Below, piece after piece: positions 21,854 to 31,439 of a stretch of 64,000 bases of DNA. Position 1 is the first letter of the stretch; each line of letters opens with the position of its first letter. A program made the position numbers and the translations under genes. The notes under the pieces are model-generated. The model was not told the origin of the DNA, made no database searches, and worked only from the letters and a program-made list of their open reading frames with translations. Source of the stretch: Heliocidaris erythrogramma (taxonomy: Eukaryota; Echinodermata; Echinoidea; Camarodonta; Echinometridae); NCBI GenBank assembly GCA_025617745.1, contig CM046864.1:27094199-27158198 (forward strand), read 5' to 3'.

Positions 21854-23227
21854 TCTTCCATGCTGGAATATGTTGTTAAGAGCATTTCCGTGTAAGTCAG
21901 ATGCAGGAATCGGGGACTTTGAGGATATGTGCTCTGTAATGCGATTAGAGGACGTGTGAACCTCAGAAATGCAACAATCTGATGAAGTCTGTAGCTGTCT
22001 ACTGCAAAAATCAGATGGCGCGAGTAATTCTCTAATGCTAGAATCAGTTGAAGTGAGTAGTACTCTGATGCAAATATCTGATTGAGTTAGTAGCTCTCTG
22101 CTGCAAGAAGCTGATTGATCGAGTTGTTGTGTGATGCTAGAGTCAGATGGAGTAAGTAGTTCTCTAATGCTAGAATAAGATGGAGTGAGTAACTCTCTGC
22201 TGCAAGAATCAGATGATGTGAGGAGCTCTTTGAACCCAGAATTAGATGAAGTGAGTAGTCGCTTAATGTTCGAATCAGTAGGTGTAACATGTCCTTTGAC
22301 GCTAGAGTCTGTTGTTTTGAGCTGCCCTTTGACGACATAACCAGCTGGTGCTAGTTCTCTAATGCGAGATTCACTTCGAATTAGTGCCTGTTTCAAGCGA
22401 GTACCCGATGATGTGAAATGATCTTTGACTCTGGAATGAGTCGGATCGAGGGGATTTGTGGACTTAGAACTTTTGGATGTGAGTAGCTTTTTGATGTTGG
22501 AATCAGCCTTTGTGAGTAGATCTCTGATGTTAGGATCAGTTTGTATTGGTAGCTTTTTAATGTTGGAATCAGTTAGTGTGAGCAGCCTTTTGATGATAGC
22601 ATCAGATCGTGTAAGTAGCCTTTCGATGCTAACATCTGGTGAGGCAAGTAATTCGTTAAGGTCAGGATCGGGTGGTGACGGCTCGTCAGTGATAGAGTCC
22701 GAAGTGAATGGCTCTTTGGTGTAGTTGCTTGGTGGTTTAACTCCCTCTTTGACATTAGAGTTAGTTGGATTAAGGAGCCCTGTGACGCTAGAATTAGTTG
22801 GTATGAGTAGTTCGTTGATGCTAATATCAGAAGGTGGGGAAAAATTTTTGATGGGAGAATCTGTTGGTGTGAGAAGCTCCTCGACAAAAGAATCATTTGA
22901 TGTGAGGAGCTCTTTAATGTTTGAATCGGTTGATGTGAGTAGCTTTCTGACGTCTTCATCGTCTTGTATGAGTAGATCCTGAATCTTAGGATCCGCTTCT
23001 GAGAGGAGTTCTACGAGTCTAGAATCAAGTTGACTGCCATCATTATCGTTGACATTTTCAGATTGGTCACACTTTTGTTTCTTTTCAAGCAGTCTTTCAT
23101 ACAGAACCTTTAACCTCCGAGTTCTTTCTCGGAGTAATTTCTCCTGTCGTTCCCTTTCAACGTATTCTCTCGTCCAGTGAATGAATCTCCCGATTCGTAC
23201 TCGCCATTCGCTTAGTGATACGGGCAT
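21854..23227 (-). CDS. Exon A: basic head and about 32 hendecad repeats of the repeat-2A-Death gene
   Basis: The ATG at 23227 is the first in frame after a splice acceptor (TTTTGTTTCAG, ending 23265) and has A at position -3. The exon gives 458 residues. Residues 1-73 are Arg/Glu/Lys-rich (WTREYVERERQEKLLRERTR) and probably form a coiled coil. Residues 74-432 are about 32 tandem 11-residue repeats, best seen as LLTPSDSSIRE; some are degenerate and one is short. Each repeat has a helix N-cap-like T-P-S-D followed by a hydrophobic I and LL. I recognise no family. The frame stays open past 21853, but those residues are translated from the transposon end, so I place the exon end at AGA|GTGAGT. 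The protein is probably intracellular: there is no signal peptide or membrane segment. Confidence 0.7.
21932..23008 (-). repeat. Coding 33-bp minisatellite
   Basis: The DNA behind the 11-residue repeats: about 32 units of 33 bp, for example TGAGTAGCTCTCTGATGCTA-like phrases on the plus strand. The units are diverged, yet the frame stays open throughout with very few length changes, which suggests selection on the protein. Confidence 0.8.
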
Positions 23228-23264
23228 TTTGAATAGCGTCACCTTAGGAAGACATCAGATGAAT
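23228..23264 (-). other. 5' untranslated part of exon A
   Basis: Thirty-seven bases lie between a strong acceptor (polypyrimidine TTTTGTTTTGTTTCAG) and the ATG. This implies at least one non-coding first exon further upstream, beyond 23.3 kb. I could not place that exon or a promoter. Confidence 0.5.
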
Positions 23265-23339
23265 CTGAAACAAAACAAAATGAAAGCAAAATACTTTTAA
23301 AGATGAATGCGAATGGAAAATTAAAAAACAAATGTAGAA

Positions 23340-24120
23340 AATATACAAGTTTGGGGAAATATTCACGCTCGTATCGGCAAATGAAGAAGATAGCATTACA
23401 CACTTTTTAAAAATCTAAGTCAAATAATACACCCTAAACCTAACATGGGCGACGTAGGACAGGTTCACCCTATAATTTACGACACAACTGAAGCCATCTA
23501 TCGAATCTGGCACATTCTCGTCATGAACGACTACACATACTGAACACAACTTATTAGGTCTTTCTACATGTCGTGCACTTGAAACTCAAAAGGGGCAGAA
23601 ATTCCTTCATTATCAGTCTATAATTATAACTTTTTTTTTCTCTCGTAGTTTTCAAACAAATTAAATTTGGCATGAACATTACAACTGAAAGTATACATAG
23701 TTCAAATATCGAATACAGATATCATAATCAATAACAATTTCAATGTAATCAAAAGAGAATGTACATTAGTCAACAGAAAAGACAGTATCATGGGAGAACC
23801 TATAAGGAAAAGCACAGCTTGTTCAAACTAGATTCCCCAATAAAAGAGAATTACAAAAATGCACGTATGTAATTGTGTATACATAATACAGATATGGCAA
23901 ACTAAACCTAAGACGGGCAATGTACGACAGATTCAGCCGATAATTACATTTGAGCTATCCATTCTGACACACGCTCGTTTTGACCAACTCCACATACTGG
24001 AATCAGCGCACTACATCTTTCTACATGTCATGCATGTAGTAGTAGTAGTACAATTCTACGAGAAAGACACCACAGTGCATTACAAGGGCGGGTTTTTCCA
24101 GTGTGCTGTATGAATACATG
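23340..24120. repeat. Degenerate units of the ~1.1 kb tandem repeat (block A)
   Basis: Two partial units. CTAAACCTAACATGGGCGACG (about 23430) and CTAAACCTAAGACGGGCAATG (about 23905) each start the phrase that continues with ATTCAGCCTATAATTTAC-like sequence and then TCTACATGTCATGCATGTAG. The second unit ends GGCGGGTTTTTCCAGTGTGC near 24107. The same phrases in the same order occur at 38395-38600 and 60485-60620. Confidence 0.7.
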
Positions 24121-25259
24121 GTATATCAAAATTTTGAGCATAAGTCAAGCATTCGATATATATGATTATAATTATATTCTACCATAGATTAAAAGATTAA
24201 AAAATATATTACCTTATTTCAACATTAAACAATATTTATTAAATGAGAAACAAAAAAGAAACTCGAATGTACATTTCATTTTCAATAATTTGTATGCATA
24301 AATTTGGGTAAAGTAATAATGTTTGGTATCATAAGAAAGGGTAATATATTTTCTACAAGTTCTGTACACAATAGTTTGAGAAATGATAGATGGTTAATGA
24401 AGTGTAGACATTTGAAAGATAAGCATTGGTCACATTTTGGTAAAATTTTGAAGAGAGCTAAACCCCTTGATTCAACTAATAAACTAATAAAGCAGTCCGT
24501 TGTTCAACACTGATTATCATAAGATATATGACTTTATACTCACTGCATTAATGTAGCTGACCCATTCAAACTGGAAGAGAAAAGCTAGGCATTTATTTTG
24601 AGGGAATGTCAAGTGACGATACAGGTAATATTAGGTAGCAAAGTCAGGATGCAATAGCGCCCTATTATGAGAAGGGGCTGGCATTAGCACATGAATTAAA
24701 GCGGTGGTATGTCTGCTCATTTTGTAAACCTCCCTTATAGAAAGGCGACAATTCAAGCAAGATGATGTGCTTACACTATGATGATTCGCAGCTACCTTGC
24801 CCGATATTGCACAACACCATTCATATCACTACACCAATAATGTAGTTTGCTTATAATAATGTCAACGTTCAACCCTCATAGCGTTTGGCTGACGTTTGCT
24901 TGAGTGATCAATAGCGCTCCAAATCTCATTGGCCTCTGTGATATGTATACATGGCAGAGAGCATATGCAATTTTGAACAGAAATGTCCTCTCATTTATGG
25001 CCAGAAAATCATCGATTTTCAAGAATCAGTAAAGCGATAATTGAACTATTTAGCTCTTTCCTGTATACAGTTCACGTTATAAAACTATCGCACCGAGAAA
25101 ATATGTTGTGATGTCATTACAATAATCTCGTTAAAATACTCTATATGATTCCACGATTTCTTGCGGTGAAGATTTGTATCGTCACTTAAGTTAAGTGTCC
25201 GGTAATATATTCAACCAAAAAGTAATTACCCCCACCCCGACACTTTCAAATATAATTCA

Positions 25260-25261
<2 letters not shown>
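24121..25261. other. No gene or repeat recognised
   Basis: AT-rich sequence. The short plus-strand frame at 24304-24513 has no recognisable domain or splice context. Confidence 0.4.

Positions 25262-25303
<42 letters not shown>
25262..25303. repeat. (TA)n microsatellite
   Basis: Twenty-one uninterrupted TA units. Confidence 0.95.
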
Positions 25304-25307
<4 letters not shown>

Positions 25308-25379
25308 TATTTGTTTATTCAAAAAGCAAAGAATGCAGAATGTTATTACCCATATTTTAATTCCTTTTTCGTGAACAAA

Positions 25380-25853
25380 TTATTATGTTTTCATCATGAA
25401 TAATACTTTAGAATGAAGTCGGTATGAGAGAAAAGGTTGCTGTTTGCGTTAATGCAGCAACATTTACCGATTTTAACTTGCACGTGTATATCAATACTAT
25501 GGCCAGATTGTCTTCTCATTCTTTCTCCTTGCCTTTTTTGTTTCGAACCAGGCTGGATGTACTTTGGCACAGCAACATCATTAAAACAACACTCGACACA
25601 TATCATTCCTATGTAGGCTACTACTAGAAGCATACCACAATGCAAAGGCGATTTCTTTTGTTCCAGTGTTACGACACATTGTATTCTGCAACCCACTTTC
25701 AAAAGAAATACCATCTGTCGCCTGAAAAAGGTGCCCGTAACCATATGTTCACCTTCCCAATACTTGTTCTAGCTACTAATTCGTGCTGCACAAATTCAGT
25801 TGTGGTTACAAGTATCATCACTTCGTGATTATTTGCAATGTTTTATTAAGTAG
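25380..25853. repeat. ~1.1 kb tandem repeat, block B/C start
   Basis: CACAATGCAAAGGCGATTTC and TTCCAGTGTTACGACACATT match the end of a unit. CTTTCAAAAGAAAT and ACCTTCCCAATACTTG match the beginning of the next unit (compare 37572-37610). The SINE interrupts this unit at 25854. Confidence 0.55.
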
Positions 25854-26131
25854 GTGTCGTGGTCTAGTGGATACGTCACCGGACTGTGGATCTCATGGTT
25901 TGCGGTTCGAGTCCCGCCGCGGCACTAATGTCCTTTGGCAAGACATTAATCTACAATTGCCACTCTCTACCCAGGTGTAGTAAATGGGTACCCGGTAGGA
26001 ATTTATTCCTTGAAATGCTGTGAGCACCGAATTCGGTAGCCTAGCTACAGCCGGGGTAATAATACTTCGGCGCTTAGAAACATTTGTATTAAGCGCATTA
26101 TAAATGCAATGTATTATTATTATTATTATTA
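25854..26131 (+). mobile_element. tRNA-derived SINE
   Basis: The 5' part is a 72-base tRNA-like head with a Pol III A box (TGGTCTAGTGG, 25860-25870) and B box (GGTTCGAGTCC, 25904-25914). The body carries AAATGGGTACCCGGTAGGAA and GTAATAATACTTCGGCGC. The 3' tail is (ATT)n (26111-26131). It has no reading frame and depends on LINE enzymes in trans. The head lacks the structure of a working tRNA gene. Confidence 0.88.
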
Positions 26132-27340
26132 ATTGAATACAGATTATTTATAAATAAAACTTGAAATCCTTTCATTGCATAAAGTATGACGGTTTGAGCA
26201 GAAATATCGAAATCATGGCAGTTAAACCATATAAACATTATGTGAATTGCATAATACAAAAGATAATTTGTAAAAAAGTAGTCATTAATGCATCCCATAA
26301 TTTAATTATACTTTTCACTCGATGTACCATGTCCTCGTTTTCTTCCTGCCCTTTAACCTTGGGAGGGTTTTTGTCACACTCGGGATATCATTAGAAACAG
26401 AGACAAGTGGATGGGTTTGGACGTGACTTTCTCCTCTATTTGATTAACTCAAAAGCTTAATTTTTTATGTGTAATCATAAAGAAAACGATGTTGTTAATT
26501 TTCTCTTCAGTACTTTCCCAATGTTGGCTACCAAAATGCTGAAAGTTATACGGCCCTGAACAAAAATACAATTAAATGACATGGCTTACGTAGGAAACAT
26601 TGGATTATACTATGTACTGTTGAAATGACGTTACACCGCAGCGAAAAATAGTACGAAAGAAAGCATATTGCATGACTAAAATCAACACTGTAAGTAAGTG
26701 CTTTGGGTAGGACTAGGATAAGGCATCTATGATATTTACATCAATTTGTATCATACAGTTTTGTAAACTGAAAGAAAACAAATGTAATTCTTGCTTTCCA
26801 TCTGCTTTTCGTTGTTATAGTTATGTGTAAACTTGCCAGGTTCCTTTTTTTTTTTGGGGGGGGGGGTTCATGAGCTAGTCTTTTCCCATCTTATACCATT
26901 TTCCTTCCATCGAATCATATACAGCATTAACATTTTAAATAGTTTCGACAATTTATTCTCACACACACACACGCCCACAAATACGCCCGAATAAAGGAAA
27001 TTGTGTTTGTCAAGAAGGGATATAATTCTTGTGGAGGCTTTAATACAAAACGCTTTAATCTACATTTACGTGAAGAATATCATTAAATCACTCTATTTCA
27101 TCTGTCAAGGATATGAATACTTCATTTTCTAAAATACAATTTGAATCTGAAAGCTGAAAGTCCTAAAATGTAGGCATTCCTGGGATTACCAAAGAAAATG
27201 ATAAAGAAAATAAACCAAAAAAGAGAGCGTTATATAACGCACAAAAACAGTATCACAAACACGTTATTAGGTCACGTTTATTCTCAGCACATTTTTTTAA
27301 TAAATCAGATCCTCCCTAGATGAAGAGTGGACAGGTATTA
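26132..27340. other. No gene recognised
   Basis: Between the SINE and the continuation of the ~1.1 kb unit lies about 1.2 kb without homology inside the window, including a T/G homopolymer run (26846-26867) and a short CA run near 26961. It may be a further insertion. Confidence 0.4.
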
Positions 27341-28344
27341 AGGAAGTGATCAGTCTCGCTTTCTACAAAACAAAACCATACGTTCTTGATAAAAGGGATG
27401 TATTCTAAAGTTTGAAGAGGAAAGATTATAACCGCTTTTGTGTTCAAAATAGAAATTTTGCTCTATTGACTGCTTCTTTGCTTTCGAAATGCATTTAAAA
27501 AGCAACATGACGTAACATTTTGCCATTTTGAGAAACATATTAACCGATTTTTGCTGACCCGATTACCAGAAGGGCAAAACTTGCGAGGAAATGATGAGCG
27601 GAAACTGTTTGTCGGGAGATCCGTAATTTTTCTTGTCGCCAGCCCTTCAAAAGAGGGGGGGGGGGGGCTACAAGATTTTATGTTGTCCGATTCTCTGACA
27701 AGCAAACACTTTGGACGTCATTTTTCAATAGCCTCGAATGTCGTGTTGGTGCTGAACGAAAACATATTTCATTATGTTATTGCTTTTGAACGTCATTCTT
27801 ACGTCATGCACACTTTTATTTCTGCGGAGTCAAATTTTACTCTGTATGGCGTCAGCTAGAAGTCAACTCTATTGAGTTAAAGTGATTCGGATTTCCGAAT
27901 TAATTTGACTCGGAATGGTGTGCCATCAACTGAGAATCGACTTAATTAGAGTCAAAATAACTCGGAAAACGAGTCACTTTGACAAGGATGGAGTTGACTC
28001 CCAGCTGACGCCAATTCCGAGTTAAATTTGACTCAGCAGAAATAAGAGTGCAGGATACCTTTAAACGGTCAGAAATTCTTTGAAAATCATTTTTCCGACT
28101 TTTCTCTCCTGTACTCTTCAAACTGTGTAAAGTTATATTATAGAAGTATTTACGGTTGTGTCCCTCATGCTTCGACGAGAATTGCTCCGCGTCAATTTCG
28201 TACAACTTTAGCCATCTATTTCGTTCTAACACACGCTTGTTGTGAACCACGACACACTGAAGACAGCTCATTACATCTTTCTACACGGCATGCATGTAGT
28301 AGGAGGAGGAGCAGGTGTAGTAGTAGCAGTAGTAGAAGAAGAAG
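27341..28344. repeat. ~1.1 kb tandem repeat, unit C (main part)
   Basis: AAGGGATGTATTCTAAAGTT, GCTCTATTGACTG and CTTTCGAAATGCATTT align with 37725-37830. TTCAATAGCCTCGAATGTC aligns with 42880-42900, and TACTCTTCAAACTGTGTAAAG with 43048-43070. A 240-bp MITE and DIRS copy 2 (after 28344) interrupt the unit. It resumes at 34646 with GTAGTAGACGACCACTACG. Confidence 0.8.
27811..28050. mobile_element. 240-bp MITE with CA dinucleotide duplication
   Basis: Inverted ends CACTTTTATTTCTGC and CACTCTTATTTCTGC are flanked by CA on both sides (27809-27810 and 28051-28052). The uninterrupted paralogue at 42979-42991 reads CGTGCAGGATACC, which is the expected empty site with one CA. GAGTCAAATTT and GAGTTGACTC motifs repeat inside. 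It has no coding capacity. Confidence 0.8.
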
Positions 28345-28598
28345 TTTGTAAAATCAGCACTGATTTTCTTATTTACTATATAAATCTATATACCTACCTA
28401 TTATGCCTGTAGTCTTGACTACGGGACCCCTTCGAGAATTTAACACACATGAGTCACAATATTGTGCGCACCCCCCGTAATCCTATTGTCCCCTTCGCCA
28501 CTCACGCGCGTCAACACGCTACGGCCATCTTCCTCTTTTGCGAGCAATCCCAAGTAGAAACATGTTGCTTGCAAGGCGAGGGGAAGGAGGGAGGGTCA

Positions 28599-28688
28599 TA
28601 GGTAGGTATATAGATTTATATAGTAAATAAGAAAATCAGTGCTGATTTTACAAATTTACTGCAATAAATCATATATACCTACCTATTA
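28599..28688. repeat. Internal complementary region of DIRS copy 2
   Basis: AGGTAGGTATATAGATTTAT...GATTTTACAA joined to ATTTACTGCAATAAATCATA: the complements of both element ends placed side by side, as in copy 1. Confidence 0.85.
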
Positions 28689-28759
28689 TGCCAGACCAGC
28701 GCCAACTCAAAGACCGGGAGGCATGTTTCGAGCAGAAGGGAATAGGATTACACCAAAGA

Positions 28760-30283
28760 CTACAAAAACACAGCGGCCTTCAAGGTGGCTGACGCAAACA
28801 AAGCTTCACCTGCGGGAACATCCCTAAGGTAGCAAGAAATGAAGGAATTGGGCGAACGCCAATAAGCAGCCTTCAAAATATCAACAAGCGCCACACCTTG
28901 AAACAGAGCCCAAGAAGTGCTGACACTAAGAGTATCATGAGCACGAGGCTTACTGTCGGATAAAAGAGCCTCTGTGCCAGCGGCCCTAATAGCTTCAACG
29001 ATCCATCTAGAGATGGAATCAAGAGAGGCAGGATAAAAAGGCTCTCTAGTGATCAGGAACAACTGATCATCCTTACGATAAGACTTAGTCTTATCAATAT
29101 ACCATTTGAGAGCCCTTACAGGACACCAAACTTTGTCCTCACGCACCGAAGAAAAGTTAGAAAGCGGACAAAGAAAAATCTCAACAGGGCCAGAGGCAGC
29201 CGTCTGATTCTTGGCAACAAAAGAAGCCCTAGGAATCAATCTAACGCCTTTTCTCTCCCAGCGAACATGACCAGGAGTAAGACAGAGAGCATGAAGAGTA
29301 CTGCGCCTCTGCCCAGAGGCAATAGCTACCAAAAAGAGCGTCTTAACCGTAAGATGATGAAGCGAAGCTTCACCTAACGGTTCGAAAAGAGCTTTCGCCA
29401 AGGCCTCCAGGACCTTAGGCAGACTCCAAGACGGCACTAACTTAGAAAAAGGTCGTTTCAGAAAGAACGAACGAATCAAACCACTTAGTAGCGGGGAATT
29501 GGAAATCCCCGAACCATCTGAGAAACCCGAATGAATGGCCCCGATCGCCGAACGGTAGCCTCGGATAGTAGAGATAGATCTCCCTTTGTCAAATAACGAG
29601 ATTAAGAAATCCGCAATTGAACCAATAGGAGCCTTAGAAGGGGTTTGATTTCTCTCTTTGCACCAAAGGAAAAAGACCGAGAGACGGGAATTGTAAATTT
29701 CCCTAGTAGAAACCCTACGACTGGACATTAAAAAGTCCGCGGCTCTATCAGAGAGACCCGACTGTCTTGCAGATTCCCTGACAGGGGCCAAGCAGTCAAA
29801 TGAAGAGACTCCGGACTGTGGTGAAGAATCCCCGATAGGGGCTGTAACACCAGATCCGCTCTTAACAGGAGAACGAACGGTTGAGCCCTTAGGAGGCTCA
29901 TAAGTTCTGGAAACCAATTCCTCCTGGGCCAAAAAGGGAGCTATTACGAGCACCCGCGCCCGATCTTCCCTGATTTTCCGCAAGACACGCGGAATCAGTT
30001 GGAAGGGAGGAAAGGCGAATCCCTGAAGGTTCTCCCAGCTGAGGGAGAAAGCATCGAGAGCCCATGCTCCCTGATCGCGAACACGGGAGCAATACTTCGG
30101 CAGCTGGTGATTTAGCACCGACGCAAATAGATCCACTTCCAGTGGACCTAGGCAACTGCGAATGCGGCAAAATACCTCCGGATGGAGCGTCCATTCCGAT
30201 GGAAGATACCTGCCCCGAGACAGAAAATCCGCAATGAGGTTTTCCCGACCGGGGATGAAAGAGGCCACGGGTGTGATTGCCAT
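28760..30283 (-). CDS. DIRS copy 2 tyrosine recombinase (open frame, catalytic Arg lost)
   Basis: A 507-residue open frame. Residues 1-100 are the RNase H tail and tether (ENLIADFLSRG, LEVDLFASVLNHQLP). Residues about 180-290 are the core-binding part (TREIYNSRLSVFFLWCKE, STIRGYRSAIGAIHSG). Residues about 300-490 are the catalytic domain: the first Arg at 326/327 (IASGQRRSTLHAL), His449 in HDTL, Trp475 and the nucleophile Tyr485 (ISCYLRD). The other copies read HDTR, so the second catalytic Arg has become Leu452 (codon 28930-28928). The frame is thus long but probably catalytically dead. The true start is upstream in the RT-RNase H frame, which is broken here. Confidence 0.85.
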   Translation of the reverse strand: MAITPVASFIPGRENLIADFLSRGRYLPSEWTLHPEVFCRIRSCLGPLEVDLFASVLNHQLPKYCSRVRDQGAWALDAFSLSWENLQGFAFPPFQLIPRVLRKIREDRARVLVIAPFLAQEELVSRTYEPPKGSTVRSPVKSGSGVTAPIGDSSPQSGVSSFDCLAPVRESARQSGLSDRAADFLMSSRRVSTREIYNSRLSVFFLWCKERNQTPSKAPIGSIADFLISLFDKGRSISTIRGYRSAIGAIHSGFSDGSGISNSPLLSGLIRSFFLKRPFSKLVPSWSLPKVLEALAKALFEPLGEASLHHLTVKTLFLVAIASGQRRSTLHALCLTPGHVRWERKGVRLIPRASFVAKNQTAASGPVEIFLCPLSNFSSVREDKVWCPVRALKWYIDKTKSYRKDDQLFLITREPFYPASLDSISRWIVEAIRAAGTEALLSDSKPRAHDTLSVSTSWALFQGVALVDILKAAYWRSPNSFISCYLRDVPAGEALFASATLKAAVFL

Positions 30284-31351
30284 GCGACGACACCACCTCT
30301 ACAGCTGAGCTGCTAGGGCATTCAGGGCAACCGAATGAGTGCCTCCCTGCCGATTGATATATGCCGCCACAGTAACATTGTCCGTGAGAATCAGAACCGA
30401 ACGACTGAGAAGTCGACTTCTGAAATGGAGCAAGGTCAACAGAACTGCCATAAACTCCAGGACATTGATATGAGGAAGAGTCCCAAAATGAGACCAATCC
30501 CCCGCAACCGTGCTGCCGTTGCAGTGTCCTCCCCACCCCAACCGAGAGGCGTCCGTCGAAACCGATATCGACGGAAGAGGGGCAGAGAAGGACCTGCCTC
30601 GCGCGAGAAACACCTCGCTCGTCCAACAAGAGAGAAGAGACTTGATCCTTACTGGTACTGGAATCCAGACCAAAAGAGTCTTTTCCCGGCTTGAAGAACC
30701 TGAGGAGATGTCTCTGAAAGGGTCTCATGAGGAGTCGGCAGTCCTCTAAAACATAGACTAGACTGGCTAGATACCTAAGTCTTGAGTAAGATTGACGAGC
30801 AAACTAGTCTCGTCCAAAAAACAATCGCGCAACTCCGCTAGGAGAAGCCAATCGTCCAGGTAGCAAAAATAGCCGAAGGCCGCATCGCCTCAGAGAGGCT
30901 GCCAGCACGGCTACAACCTGAGTAAGGACCCGAGGGACTGGGCACAGCCCGAAGGGAAGAGTGCGAAAACGATAAGTCTCTGAGAGGAAGAAAAACCCCA
31001 GAAGATCGCGCAAAGCGCGATGAACGGGAAAGTGGAAATACGCATCTTCGAAAACTATCAAGACCGCGTAGTCCTTCCTCTTGATCAACGGAAGAATGGA
31101 GGCGAGAGTCTCCATCCGAAAATGTACTGAAGTATTCCCGAGCGCTTGGGAATAACAAAAGTCGGAGAAAGGGAAAAAGACAGCCTGTGAGGTGACCGAG
31201 TTCCTATAGCACCTCCGGGGAGCGGGGCGGACAGATCTATGAAGAATCCGTCTCGTCCGTCAAAGAGAACAAAAGCGTCCCCGGAGATGGCCTCCCAAGC
31301 GGGGAGAAAGGAACGAAGACAGCCACCAACCAATACTCTGCGACGGTACAT
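30284..31351 (-). pseudogene. DIRS copy 2 RT-RNase H, broken
   Basis: The RNase H part (30299-30673) keeps SVSTDASRLGWGGHCNG, INVLEFMAVL and LTDNVTVAAYINRQGGTHS, then runs out of frame. The RT part (30804-31351) is degenerate: DLKDAYFHIPIH of copy 4 reads FEDAYFHFPVH, and the YLDD box is frame-shifted. About 205 bp between the LASLVDVL-type region and the LTQDLGF region are missing at about 30770. Confidence 0.8.
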
Positions 31352-31439
31352 GACCGAGGCAGCTGCAGTGGAAAACTATGACCACTGCAAACCAAACATG
31401 ACGCTCAAAAGAAGCACCGCTTCAATGCGTCCAAAATCC

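Noticed and set aside
25854-25925. Possible tRNA gene
   Set aside because: The A and B boxes are good, but the segment is joined to a SINE body with an (ATT)n tail, so it is a SINE head.
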